NCBI GenBank assembly: GCA_903873805.1
Contig: CAIQQB010000106.1
Location: 38,672-102,671, forward strand
Direction of reading: 5' to 3'
Source of the DNA: an uncultured Opitutia bacterium
GTDB taxonomy: Bacteria; Verrucomicrobiota; Verrucomicrobiia; Opitutales; Opitutaceae
DNA length: 64,000 bases
The notes beneath the pieces were generated by a model. That model ran no database searches and was not told where the DNA came from. It saw only the letters and a program-made list of their open reading frames with translations. The number at the start of each line of letters is the position of its first letter. Within the stretch, counting starts at the first letter, position 1. The position numbers and the translations under genes were made by a program. This document shows positions 20,422 through 28,738 of this stretch, one piece after another.

Positions 20422-21104
20422 GCGCCTCCGCCACGATCCTGGTCATTGATGACGAAACGCAAATCCGGCGCCTGTTGCGGGTGACGTTGCAGACCGAGGG
20501 CTACCGGATCCGGGAGGCCGAGACCGGCACGCTCGGTCTGGGCGAAATCGCCGCCCAGGCGCCCGACGGCATCATTCTCGACCTCGGGCTGCCCGACATG
20601 GACGGCACCGAGGTCATCCGCCGGCTGCGGGAGTGGACCAAGGTGCCGGTGCTGGTCTTGTCGGTACGCGACGGTGAGGAGGACAAGACCGCCGCCCTCG
20701 ACGCGGGTGCGGATGACTACCTGACCAAGCCCTTTGGGGGCCGGGAATTGCTGGCGCGCGTGCGGGCGATCATGCGTCGCAGCCAGACGGCCGGGGAACC
20801 GGCCATTGTGCGTTTCGGGGATATCGAGGTGGACCTCTCGGCGCGGATCGTGCGGAAGGGCGGGGTGGAGGTGCGGCTCACCGCCAAGGAATACGGTCTC
20901 CTCCGGCTGCTGGTGCAGCACCGGGGCAAAGTCATCACCCACCGTCAGATCCTGCGCGAGTTGTGGGGCCCGAACGCCGAGGAGAACACCCATTACCTGC
21001 GCGTCCACATGACGCACCTGCGGCAGAAGATCGAGCCCGACCCGCACAATCCGATCCACCTCAAGACCGACTCCGGCATCGGCTACCGTTTGCTGGAGGG
21101 ATGA
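20418..21104 (+). CDS. kdpE: KDP operon response regulator KdpE
   Basis: 228 aa: receiver domain with acidic pocket DDE (11-13), phospho-Asp55 in LDLGLPDMDG and Lys in TKPFGG, followed by an OmpR-type winged helix (RLTAKEYGLLRLL, GIGYRLLEG). It starts four bases before the end of kdpD (ATGA overlap), so it is translation-coupled. It is the best candidate to bind the TTAATG direct repeats upstream of the kdp operon and of the APC permease. Confidence 0.97.
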   Translation: MSASATILVIDDETQIRRLLRVTLQTEGYRIREAETGTLGLGEIAAQAPDGIILDLGLPDMDGTEVIRRLREWTKVPVLVLSVRDGEEDKTAALDAGADDYLTKPFGGRELLARVRAIMRRSQTAGEPAIVRFGDIEVDLSARIVRKGGVEVRLTAKEYGLLRLLVQHRGKVITHRQILRELWGPNAEENTHYLRVHMTHLRQKIEPDPHNPIHLKTDSGIGYRLLEG

Positions 21105-21310
21105 GCGGGAAATTGGCCCGCGGATCACGCGAATGGACGCGGATGGGAAGCGGATGACCGTTCGGGTTCTAAGGCTCCACTCCGGCACGCTCCAGCGGTC
21201 GATCTTCTTCCATTCGAGGAGGTATTGCTCCTTTGTGTCTTTAGTGTGTTTCGTGGTAAAACTTCCGCGTCTTTCCGATCCGTTAAAATCCGCGTGATTC
21301 GCGGGTGAAC

Positions 21311-22387
21311 TCAGTGACCGCCGTCCAGGTCGCCGGGCTTCAGCAGCGGGGCGAAGAGCGCCTTGTTTGACGCCTTCATATAGGCTTCCTTCGCCTCGAT
21401 GGTGCCGTCCTTCACGCGGTTCATCAGGCTCGCGTCCATCGTCACCATGCCATCGGCCAGGCCGCCCTCGATGATGGCGCGGATGTTCATGATTGCGCCG
21501 CTGCGGATGGTGTTGGGCAGCGCCTCATGGGAGAGCAGAATTTCATGCACGGCGCAGCGGCCCTTCGGGATGCGCTTGCAGAGGAGCTGTGCAACGACGC
21601 CGGCCAGGCAGCTGGCGAGCATCACCCGCACCTGGTTCTGCTCGTCGGCCGGAAAGGTGTTGATGATGCGGTCGACCGTCTTCGGGGCGCTGTTGGTGTG
21701 GAGCGTGCCGAAGACGAGCATGCCCATCGAGGCGCAACCGAGCGCGAGCTTGATCGTCTCCATTTCGCGCATTTCGCCGAGCAGGAGGATGTCGGGATCG
21801 TGGCGCATCGCGCCCTTGAGCGCGGCGGCAAACGAGCCGGTGTGCTCGCCGACCTCGCGGTGGACGATGACACATTTCTTCACCGGGTGAACGAACTCGA
21901 TCGGGTCCTCGATGGTGATGATGTGCTTCGCGAGGTTCGTGTTGATGTAGTCCACCATCGCGGCGAGGGTGGTGGACTTGCCGGAGCCGGTCGGGCCGGT
22001 GACAACGACGAGGCCCTGATCGAGGTGGCAGAGCTTCTTCAGCGATTCGGGCAGCTTGAGGTCGTCAAACGAAAGAATCTTCGCCGGGATCTGGCGGAAG
22101 ACGGCTGCCTGGCCCCAGTGGTTGTAGAGGAAGTTGCCGCGGAAACGCGCCACGCCGGGAATTTCGTGGGCGAGATCGAGATCGCGGCGCTCGAGGTAAT
22201 CCTGCCAGCGCTTTTCGGGGCAGATTTCCCTGAGCAGCGACTCCATGGTCTGGGCGTCGAGGGGCGTGTCGCCCATGGCCTGGAGGGTGCCCGAGGCGCG
22301 GATCTTGGGCGGCAGGCCGACGGTGAGGTGCAGGTCGGACCCGCCCTTTTCGAGCATGGACTTGAGGAGAGCGTCGATGGCGGCCAT
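21311..22387 (-). CDS. pilT: Twitching motility ATPase PilT
   Basis: 358 aa, the usual PilT size. PilT is the hexameric motor that retracts type IV pili. Motifs: Walker A GPTGSGKST (131-139), Asp box ITIEDPIEFVH, Walker B LLGEMREMETI, His box FGTLHTNSA and the PilT-specific C-terminal LLSHEALPNTIRSG region. It starts 3 bases after the stop of the upstream pilT paralogue on the same strand, so the two form an operon. No pilin or assembly genes are in the window. Confidence 0.95.
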   Translation of the reverse strand: MAAIDALLKSMLEKGGSDLHLTVGLPPKIRASGTLQAMGDTPLDAQTMESLLREICPEKRWQDYLERRDLDLAHEIPGVARFRGNFLYNHWGQAAVFRQIPAKILSFDDLKLPESLKKLCHLDQGLVVVTGPTGSGKSTTLAAMVDYINTNLAKHIITIEDPIEFVHPVKKCVIVHREVGEHTGSFAAALKGAMRHDPDILLLGEMREMETIKLALGCASMGMLVFGTLHTNSAPKTVDRIINTFPADEQNQVRVMLASCLAGVVAQLLCKRIPKGRCAVHEILLSHEALPNTIRSGAIMNIRAIIEGGLADGMVTMDASLMNRVKDGTIEAKEAYMKASNKALFAPLLKPGDLDGGH

Positions 22388-22390
22388 GGG

Positions 22391-23839
22391 TCAGGAGATT
22401 TTCGCCCGCAGGACGCGGTTGTTGATGTTGGCGAGGGCGGTTTCGGCGGTGATCTTCTTATCCTGCCAGAGTGTGAAAACCACATTGTCCATCAGACACA
22501 TGCCCTCCTTCACGCCCGTCTCCATCGTGTTGCGCAGACCGGTGGTCTTGCCCTCCTTGATCAGATTCTGGATCGCGGTGTTGCTGACGAGAATTTCGCA
22601 CGCGAGGGCGATGCCGCCCGCGCGGGCGGGCAGCAGGCGCTGGCAGATGACACCGCGGAGGCTTTCGGACACGCTGGCGCGGATCTGTGTCTGCTGCGCC
22701 GGCGGAAACACGTCGAGCAGGCGGTTGAGCGTGGTGGAGGCGTCGCTCGTGTGCATCGTGCCGATGACGAGGTGCCCGGTCTCGGAGGCGCTGATCGCCA
22801 TCTCGATCGTCTCCAAGTCGCGCAGTTCGCCGATCACGATGACATCGGGATCTTCGCGGAGGGCGCCCTTGAGGGCCGAGGCAAACGTGCGGGTGTGCGT
22901 GCCGACCTCGCGCTGGGAAACGTTGCAGCCCTTGGCGGGCTGGACGACCTCGATGGGATCCTCGACGGTGATGATGTGGTCGGTGCGCGTCTCGTTGAGG
23001 TAGGCGACCATCGAGGCGAGGGTGGTGGTCTTGCCGGAGCCGACGGGGCCGGTGACGAGGATGAGACCGTTGTGGTAGGAGAGGAGCTTGCGGATCGTCT
23101 CGAAGTGCTGGGCGAAGCCGAGGTCGGCCAGGGTGCGCGTCTCGGCCGGCACCATGCGGTAGGCGCCGGCGGCGCCGTTCTTGTGCACCATGAGGTTGAC
23201 GCGGTAGCGGTCGGCGGCGCTGAGTGCGAGGGCGTAGTCGAAATCCTTGCGCTCGAGGTAGGTCTTTTTCTGGGCGTCGGTGAGCAGCGACGTGTTGAGG
23301 CGGAGGGCGTCGTCGGCCGTGAGCGCGTAGTCCGTGAGGAAGGCGAGGGCGCGGTCCTTGCGGATGAACGGGCGCGCGCCGGTGGAGAGGTGGAGGTCGC
23401 TGGCGCCATGGCGGGCGGTGCCGCGGAGAAGTTCGCGCATCCCGGCGGCGACGGCGGCGTCGTCCATCGCCGCGAGTTGGTCGAACGGGAACCGCGGGGC
23501 GGGGCCGGCGGCGGAATTTGGATTTTGGGTTTTGGGTTTTGGATCGCCGGAGTTCGGAGGGGCGGCGGCGGCTGGCGAGAATGGGGCCAGGGTTTCGCCG
23601 GCAATGAACGGGTCGCTGGCGGGCGGGCCCTTCTGGCCCTTGGTGTGGGCGAGGCCGGCGAGCTTTTCCAGCGTGGCGATGTTGCTTTCGTCCACGATGC
23701 CGTCGTCGATCAGCTTCTGGGCGAAGTCGCCCAGTTCGGCGCCGTCGCCGAGGGCGGTGCGGACGCTGAGCGCCTGGGCGCGGGTGAGGAGGCCCTGATC
23801 AAGGCCGAGGCGGACAAGCCAGAGAACGGCGGGATGCAT
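22391..23839 (-). CDS. PilT/PilU-like ATPase with extra N-terminal domain
   Basis: 482 aa from MHPAVLWLVR; upstream in-frame starts run into non-coding sequence. The C-terminal 370 residues are a PilT-family ATPase: Walker A GPVGSGKTT, Asp box TVEDPIEVVQ, Walker B VIGELRDLETIEMA, His box IGTMHTSDA. The first 70 residues are a helical domain (QGLLTRAQALSVRTAL) like those at the N-terminus of GspE/PilB-type proteins. Between them is a low-complexity linker with PKPKTQNPN, encoded by an AT-rich repeat (about 23516-23550). It probably works beside PilT as an accessory retraction motor. Confidence 0.9.
   Translation of the reverse strand: MHPAVLWLVRLGLDQGLLTRAQALSVRTALGDGAELGDFAQKLIDDGIVDESNIATLEKLAGLAHTKGQKGPPASDPFIAGETLAPFSPAAAAPPNSGDPKPKTQNPNSAAGPAPRFPFDQLAAMDDAAVAAGMRELLRGTARHGASDLHLSTGARPFIRKDRALAFLTDYALTADDALRLNTSLLTDAQKKTYLERKDFDYALALSAADRYRVNLMVHKNGAAGAYRMVPAETRTLADLGFAQHFETIRKLLSYHNGLILVTGPVGSGKTTTLASMVAYLNETRTDHIITVEDPIEVVQPAKGCNVSQREVGTHTRTFASALKGALREDPDVIVIGELRDLETIEMAISASETGHLVIGTMHTSDASTTLNRLLDVFPPAQQTQIRASVSESLRGVICQRLLPARAGGIALACEILVSNTAIQNLIKEGKTTGLRNTMETGVKEGMCLMDNVVFTLWQDKKITAETALANINNRVLRAKIS
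23516..23550. repeat. AT-rich phrase repeat inside the pilT-like gene
   Basis: TTTGGATTTTGGGTTTTGGG-type tandem units in an otherwise GC-rich gene; they encode the Lys/Pro/Gln/Asn linker in frame. A similar but different AT-rich phrase is in the ABC-F gene near 44.4 kb. Confidence 0.55.
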
Positions 23840-24097
23840 GGCAGGGAAGGTGGGGCGGAGACTGCCAGACCGTGGTTCGGTGCCAAGCGCGAACCGGCGG
23901 GGTGGCCCGGGGCGACGATCATCGTGATTGCCGGAGTGATTCCGCCGGCCGCAAATCAAGGTCCCGGACTGGCACGCCGGGGGCGACACGTTCCCAGGCT
24001 GACTTCCGGTCCGATCATTATCTCCTTGCACCTGCCGGTGGGTGGACACCCCATGGCGATGGCGCGACCGCGTACGTACGTTGGCAAATCCGTTCCC

Positions 24098-24496
24098 ATG
24101 AACAAATACGTCATCTTCCGGCTGTTTCACATCGTTGCCCTGGCTGGTGCGTTCGCGCTGCTCGGTCTGACCGCTGGTTGTGTCGACCCGGCCGAAACGG
24201 GCGGGCCCGGCTACACCTATGTGGATGGCATCCTGACCTCCACCCTCAAGGCGGATCTCAGTACCGCCACCAATGCCGCGAGCGTTGCCGTTGACCGGCT
24301 GGGCCTCACCCGGGCGGGGGAAAGCCGGGATGAGCTCAGCGATACGCTGATCCTGCGCAGTGCGGCCAACCGGCAGATTGAGATCAAGCTGGAGTATGCC
24401 GGGGCCAGCCTCACCCGCCTGATCATCCAGGTGGGTAGTTTCGGAGACCGGCCCCTCTCCGTGGCGATCATGGAGAAGGTCAAGGCGGGACTCTGA
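24098..24496 (+). CDS. Small lipoprotein (DUF3568-like)
   Basis: 132 aa. The N-terminus is a lipoprotein signal (MNKYVIFRLF, hydrophobic stretch) ending in lipobox LTAGC with Cys28, so the mature protein is lipid-anchored, probably in the outer membrane. The rest (YVDGILTSTLKADLSTATNAA...IEIKLEYAGASLTRLIIQVG) has the beta-rich pattern of DUF3568 proteins. It stands alone between the pil genes and the helicase, and no function is known to me. Confidence 0.75.
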   Translation: MNKYVIFRLFHIVALAGAFALLGLTAGCVDPAETGGPGYTYVDGILTSTLKADLSTATNAASVAVDRLGLTRAGESRDELSDTLILRSAANRQIEIKLEYAGASLTRLIIQVGSFGDRPLSVAIMEKVKAGL

Positions 24497-24657
24497 GACG
24501 GGCGCGCGATGCCGGTCCCAAACCGCCTGCCCGGGGGCAGGGGGGCAGGTTCGCGACGGGCTGATTGGGTCCTCCTCGGGCGGACCGGGCCCCGGACATC
24601 TCCGGGGTTGCAAAGCGGGGTTTTCCCGGCGATGCTCACCCTTTAAACACCCGCATC

Positions 24658-26346
24658 ATGTTAAGAAAGATCATCGCGAAGCTGCGCGGCACCCTGTCGC
24701 CTTCGCCCAAATCTCACCCGGCCAAGGAGGCCGGACACGCCGCCGCCACGCCGCCGCCCCGTCCCGAGTCCCGTCCCGAACCGCGCCGCGAACGCGCGCC
24801 CCGTCCGGCGGGAGCCGATGGCAACGGTCCGCGTCCGGCGCCGGCCGGCGGCCACAGCGGCGGTGAGCGGGGCCGCGGCCACGACGGGCGCGGGCGCAGC
24901 CAGCCCCGCGACGACCGGCCGGATACCGTCCTGCCCCGGCGGGACGGGGGTGGAAGCGGCTTTGGCGGCGGCGGGCGCGGCCTGCATTCGCGTTCCGGCG
25001 GCGGGCGCGGCCCGCGCGGCGACTCCTTCGGGGCCGGCCCGGGCAAGCGCGAGCGGCCCGTGATCGACAAGACCTTTGACCATCCGCGCACGGCGGACAT
25101 CAAACCGGCCGTCCCGGTGGACGTGCCGAAGATGGACACGGAGTTCACCAAGCTCGGCCTGTGCGACGCGCTGGCCTATGCGGTGCAGGAGATGGGCTAT
25201 GTGACGCCGACGCCGATCCAGGCCCAGGCCATTCCGGTGGTGTTGCGCGGCGGCGACGTGATCGGCTCGGCCCAGACGGGCACGGGTAAGACGGCGGCGT
25301 TCGCGCTCCCGATCATCCAGCGGCTCGGGGCGCACGGCGCCCTGCGCGTGCTGATCCTCGAGCCGACCCGCGAACTCGCGCTCCAGGTTGAGGAGGCGTT
25401 TCAGAAATTCGCCAAGTTCACCGACCTGCGCGTGACCATCGTGTATGGCGGCGTCGGATACGGCAAGCAGGAGGACGATCTGCGGCGCGGGATGGACATC
25501 CTCGCCGCCACGCCGGGACGGCTGCTCGACCACCTGGAGCGCCGCAACTGCGCGCTGGACCAGATCGACATCCTCGTGCTCGACGAGGTCGACCGGATGC
25601 TCGACATGGGCTTCCTGCCCGACGTGAAGCGCATCGTGCAGCAGACGCCGAAGACGCGCCAGACGCTGTTCTTCACCGCCACCCTGCCACCCGAGATCGC
25701 CTCGCTCGCCGCCTGGGCGCTGCGCGACCCCGTCAAGGTCGAGATCGGCCGTCAGCGCTCGCCCGCCGAGACGGTCTCGCACGGCTTCTACCCGGTCGTG
25801 GCCTCGCAGAAGTTCGAGCTGCTCGAGCTCCTGATGGAAAAGACCGACTTCAAGAGCGTCCTCATCTTCACCCGCACCCGCATGGGCGCCGACCGCATCG
25901 CGCACCGCCTGGAGCGCGGCGGCCACAGCGTCGGCGTGATGCACTCCGACCGCAACCAGCGCGAGCGCATCGAGGCGCTGCAGGGCTTCAAGAGCGGCAA
26001 GTACGCCGTGCTCGTCGCGACCGACATCGCCGCGCGCGGCCTCGACATCGCCGGGGTCTCCCATGTCATCAACTACGACGTGCCGGAAAATGCCGAGGAC
26101 TACGTCCACCGCATCGGCCGGACCGGCCGGGCCAACAACACGGGCGACGCGTTCACCCTCGTGACCGAGGATGACGTGCGCGACGCCCGCAGCATCGAGC
26201 GCTACATGGGCGTGGCGGTGGAGCGGAAGAAGATCGAGGGCTTTCCCTACATCTACTCGGCCCTCTTCGACCAAAAGGCGCTGGATGAAGTCACGGCTGC
26301 GGCGGTCAAACCCACCAGCCGCCTGCACCGCGGCATGCGGCGCTGA
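24658..26346 (+). CDS. DEAD-box family ATP-dependent RNA helicase (DEVD variant) with RG-rich N-terminus
   Basis: 562 aa. Helicase core: Q motif TPTPIQAQAIP, motif I AQTGTGKT (about 205), PTRELA, motif II as DEVD rather than DEAD (about 309), motif III TAT, TDIAARGLDIAG and HRIGRTGR. Before the core, the first 140 residues are basic and full of Arg/Gly/Pro (GGGRG, RSGGGRGPRG), a disordered RNA-binding tail that in related helicases such as RhlE or CsdA is usually C-terminal. The ATG at 24658 was chosen because it starts MLRKIIAKLRG, right before the basic tail. Likely roles are ribosome assembly or RNA decay. It is monocistronic and ends at a hairpin shared with the convergent aquaporin gene. 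Confidence 0.93.
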   Translation: MLRKIIAKLRGTLSPSPKSHPAKEAGHAAATPPPRPESRPEPRRERAPRPAGADGNGPRPAPAGGHSGGERGRGHDGRGRSQPRDDRPDTVLPRRDGGGSGFGGGGRGLHSRSGGGRGPRGDSFGAGPGKRERPVIDKTFDHPRTADIKPAVPVDVPKMDTEFTKLGLCDALAYAVQEMGYVTPTPIQAQAIPVVLRGGDVIGSAQTGTGKTAAFALPIIQRLGAHGALRVLILEPTRELALQVEEAFQKFAKFTDLRVTIVYGGVGYGKQEDDLRRGMDILAATPGRLLDHLERRNCALDQIDILVLDEVDRMLDMGFLPDVKRIVQQTPKTRQTLFFTATLPPEIASLAAWALRDPVKVEIGRQRSPAETVSHGFYPVVASQKFELLELLMEKTDFKSVLIFTRTRMGADRIAHRLERGGHSVGVMHSDRNQRERIEALQGFKSGKYAVLVATDIAARGLDIAGVSHVINYDVPENAEDYVHRIGRTGRANNTGDAFTLVTEDDVRDARSIERYMGVAVERKKIEGFPYIYSALFDQKALDEVTAAAVKPTSRLHRGMRR

Positions 26347-26365
26347 GCTGTTCGCTTGGTTATTG

Positions 26366-26394
26366 TAGGGCCTGACCTCGTGTCAGGCCTTTTT
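26366..26394. terminator. Hairpin between convergent helicase and aquaporin genes
   Basis: GGCCTGAC and GTCAGGCC arms around CTCGT, followed by TTTTT on the plus strand. It is preceded by TGTAG, as in the dispersed palindrome family of this genome. Confidence 0.7.
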
Positions 26395-27011
26395 CACTCC
26401 CCGCCGTTGACAAACCGAAAGGTGAGCGCGGCGACCGCGGCTCCGGCCAGGTCGCTGGCGAGATAGAGCAGGCCCTGCTTGGCCGACTCCAGGCCCATGA
26501 CGGTGACGCCCAGCCCGACGGCGGGGTTAAAGGCACCGCCCGACACGCCGCCGACGGCGACGGCGCCGGTCATGACCGTCATGCCGATCGCGAGGCCGTA
26601 AAACGAATTGCCCGCCGTGCCCTTGGCCGTGGCGACGTTCAGCACGACCCAGGCGAGTGCGAAAGTGAAGAGAAACTCGACCACGACCGACGGGAGCGAT
26701 CCGTGCAGGGCTGGTGTGGCCTGCTGGCCCTGGTGCAGAAACGTGACCAGCAGCCCGGCCGCCAGCCCGGCGCCGAACTGCGCGATCCAATAGGGGGTGA
26801 CATCCCGGGCCGGACATTTCCCGCGCAAATAAACGGCCAGCGTGACCGCCGGGTTGAAATGCCCGCCCGAGACATGGCCGCCGGCGAAGATCATCACCAT
26901 GAGCGAGGCGCCGATTGCCAGCGGGGCGAGCGGGGTGCCGCCGCGTACACACATGCCGACCGTGAAAACGAGGAAGAACGTGCCGATGAACTCAACGAGG
27001 GATTTTTTCAT
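26394..27011 (-). CDS. MIP-family aquaporin/aquaglyceroporin (AqpS-like)
   Basis: 205 aa, six helices, with both pore NPA motifs: GGHFNPAVTLAVYLRG and GGAFNPAVGLGV. The second NPA is followed by GLGV rather than an Arg, so the usual ar/R-filter arginine seems absent, which would widen the pore. It lies upstream of and divergent from an arsR-arsC-acr3 cluster. In Sinorhizobium an aquaglyceroporin (AqpS) in such a cluster lets arsenite leave the cell. An arsenite channel is therefore likely by context, water or glycerol transport by family. Confidence 0.85.
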   Translation of the reverse strand: MKKSLVEFIGTFFLVFTVGMCVRGGTPLAPLAIGASLMVMIFAGGHVSGGHFNPAVTLAVYLRGKCPARDVTPYWIAQFGAGLAAGLLVTFLHQGQQATPALHGSLPSVVVEFLFTFALAWVVLNVATAKGTAGNSFYGLAIGMTVMTGAVAVGGVSGGAFNPAVGLGVTVMGLESAKQGLLYLASDLAGAAVAALTFRFVNGGE

Positions 27012-27163
27012 GGGAGGGGAGGGGGAGGTTGGAAGTGCGACGCAGACTGGGAGCGGTCGGACGCAAAAGACAACGCGATTTCGGGGATAGCCGTGCCGGA
27101 TGGTCGCGTCGGTTTGAAATGTGGGCGGGTGCCCTCACCCCGCAGGGATGGACGCGGGGTATA

Positions 27164-27204
27164 AGGAACGCGGCGGGGGCGCCGCGTCCCCATGGCTATC
27201 CCCC
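27164..27204. repeat. GC-rich repeat copy upstream of arsR
   Basis: GGAACGCGGCGGGGGCGCCG and the next dozen bases (to CCCCATGGC) match, with few differences, one arm of the palindrome inside the DUF255 gene (about 47294-47324). It is therefore a dispersed repeat and not local promoter sequence. Confidence 0.5.
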
Positions 27205-27249
27205 GATCAGCCCACCCGTGTGACAATTGCGCTACACCCCGGACGGCGC

Positions 27250-27286
27250 TTGATCTATATGCCGATACAGGTATATAGATTCCGGA
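27250..27286 (+). promoter_or_regulatory. arsR promoter with ArsR-type operator palindrome
   Basis: Perfect 8-bp arms ATCTATAT (27253-27260) and ATATAGAT (27273-27280) with a 12-base spacer. TTGATC (27250-27255) and TATAGA (27274-27279), 18 bases apart, fit -35 and -10 boxes, so the operator covers the promoter. The predicted start of transcription falls at or next to the ATG at 27286, suggesting a leaderless mRNA. Confidence 0.6.
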
Positions 27287-27705
27287 TGGATCTGATCCAG
27301 CTTTATGCCTGCCTGTGCGACCGCACCCGGCTGCGCCTGCTCAACGTGCTGGCACAGGGGCCGCTTTGCGTCTGCCATTTTCAGGCGGTGCTGGCGGAGC
27401 CGCAGGTCAAGATATCCAAGCACCTCGCCTACCTGCGGGCGCGCGGACTGGTCGCGGCCACGCGCCGGGGCAACTGGATGGTCTATGCCCTCCCGGCCGC
27501 GGCCCCGCGCGAACTGCGGGCCAACCTCGCCTGCCTCCAGGACTGCACGCAGGACGACCCGGTCTTCCGGCAGGACCTCGGGCGGCTGCGGAAGCTGACG
27601 CCGGCCCTCGCGGGGCGCGGACCGGGTTGCTGCGGGGTGGAACCGCCGGAACGCGGCCCAGCTCGAACCAGAACCGCCGGCGCAGGTTTGCCCAATCTCC
27701 CATGA
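27286..27705 (+). CDS. arsR: ArsR-family metalloregulatory repressor
   Basis: 139 aa from MDLIQLYACL. Winged helix: DRTRLRLLNVLAQGPLCVCHFQAVLAEPQVKISKHLAYLRARGLV. The CVCH at the start of the DNA-binding helix is the arsenite-binding motif of classic ArsR (ELCVCDL type), so As(III) or Sb(III) would release it from DNA. The ATG at 27259 lies inside the operator and is less likely. The C-terminus is extended and has CC and Arg/Pro-rich sequence. Its stop overlaps the arsC start (ATGA). Confidence 0.92.
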   Translation: MDLIQLYACLCDRTRLRLLNVLAQGPLCVCHFQAVLAEPQVKISKHLAYLRARGLVAATRRGNWMVYALPAAAPRELRANLACLQDCTQDDPVFRQDLGRLRKLTPALAGRGPGCCGVEPPERGPARTRTAGAGLPNLP

Positions 27706-28214
27706 GCGAAAAAACTCCCTTCAAGGTTCTCATCCTCTGCACGGGCAATTCCGCCCGCAGCATCCTCGGCGAATACCTGCTGCGCGCCAAGGGGCGCGGC
27801 CGTTTCGAAGTCTACAGCGCCGGTTCGCATCCCACCGGCAAGGTCAATCCGCTGGCGGTGCGTACGCTGCGCGAGAAATACGGCCTCGACGCCGGCGCCG
27901 CCCGCTCCAAGTCGTGGGACGAGTTCAAGGCCGTGAAATTCGATTTTGTCATCACCGTCTGTGACAACGCCCGCGAAGCGTGCCCGGTCTGGCCCGGCCA
28001 GCCGATGATCGCTCACTGGGGCTCGCCCGATCCGGCCGCCGCGACCGGAACCGAGGAGGAGAAATTCCAGCTGTTCGTCACGGTGGCCTTGCAGATCGCC
28101 CGGCGGGTGGAGCTGTTCTGCGCGTTTTCCGACGAGAAACTGCTCGACGTGGTCGCCGTGCGCGATGTCGGCCGGCAGTTCCCGCTTCCGGGTGAGGCGG
28201 GGATGAAGCCATGA
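27702..28214 (+). CDS. arsC: Arsenate reductase of the low-molecular-weight phosphatase family
   Basis: 170 aa. The phosphatase loop CTGNSARS (C-x5-R) is at the N-terminus, and CDNAREACPVWPG supplies the further Cys residues used in thioredoxin-coupled ArsC enzymes. It reduces As(V) to As(III) in the cytoplasm, which Acr3 then exports. It overlaps arsR at the start and the DUF6428 gene at its end by four bases each, so the operon is tightly coupled. Confidence 0.93.
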   Translation: MSEKTPFKVLILCTGNSARSILGEYLLRAKGRGRFEVYSAGSHPTGKVNPLAVRTLREKYGLDAGAARSKSWDEFKAVKFDFVITVCDNAREACPVWPGQPMIAHWGSPDPAAATGTEEEKFQLFVTVALQIARRVELFCAFSDEKLLDVVAVRDVGRQFPLPGEAGMKP

Positions 28215-28717
28215 GCACCGAATCTGATCCCGCCGCCTGCGACTGCCGGCCACCGGCGGCTTCGGTTCCCGGGATGCCGGTGTCCGCCCTGATGGCCGCC
28301 CTGGCGGCGGCGCCGGAGCTGCCGCTGACCGTGCTCTGGCCGGACGGCGATCCCATCGAACCGCACTTTCATGTGACGGAGGTGGGGCGCGTGCAGCGGG
28401 ACTTTGTGGATTGCGGCGGCACGGTGCGGCGCAGCGTCACCTGTCTGCTGCAGACCTGGGTGGCGGACGACACGGACCACCGAATTACCGCGGGGAAGCT
28501 GCTCAAGGCGTTTGCGCACGCGGCCCCGGTGCTCGGGGGCGAGGACCTGCCGGTCGAGCTCGAATACGAGGCCTGCAACGTGATTCAGTTCGCCGTGGTG
28601 GCGGTGCGCCGCGAGCCGGCCAGGCTCGTGCTCCAACTCGGCGGCAAGCACACGGATTGCCTGGCCAAGGATGTGTGCCTGCTCCCGGCCAAGGGCGCGG
28701 CGGGCGGGTGCTGCTGA
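28211..28717 (+). CDS. DUF6428-like protein of the arsenic operon
   Basis: 168 aa. Core HFHVTEVGRVQRDFVDCGGT, then LLQTWVADDTDHRITAGKLLKAF and LPVELEYEACNVIQF, matches a family I remember as recurrent in arsenic operons (DUF6428). It has no signal peptide or helix, so it is cytoplasmic. The start and the C-terminal GGCC are Cys-rich (ACDC, CC), which could bind As(III). The biochemical role is unknown to me. It overlaps arsC and precedes acr3 by 21 bases. Confidence 0.8.
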   Translation: MSTESDPAACDCRPPAASVPGMPVSALMAALAAAPELPLTVLWPDGDPIEPHFHVTEVGRVQRDFVDCGGTVRRSVTCLLQTWVADDTDHRITAGKLLKAFAHAAPVLGGEDLPVELEYEACNVIQFAVVAVRREPARLVLQLGGKHTDCLAKDVCLLPAKGAAGGCC

Positions 28718-28738
28718 GCGGGCTCCGCCGTCCCGACC

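Noticed and set aside
21527..24496. Very long plus-strand frame opposite both pilT-type genes
   Set aside because: Only its end (the lipoprotein from 24098) is real; the rest is antisense of the ATPases.
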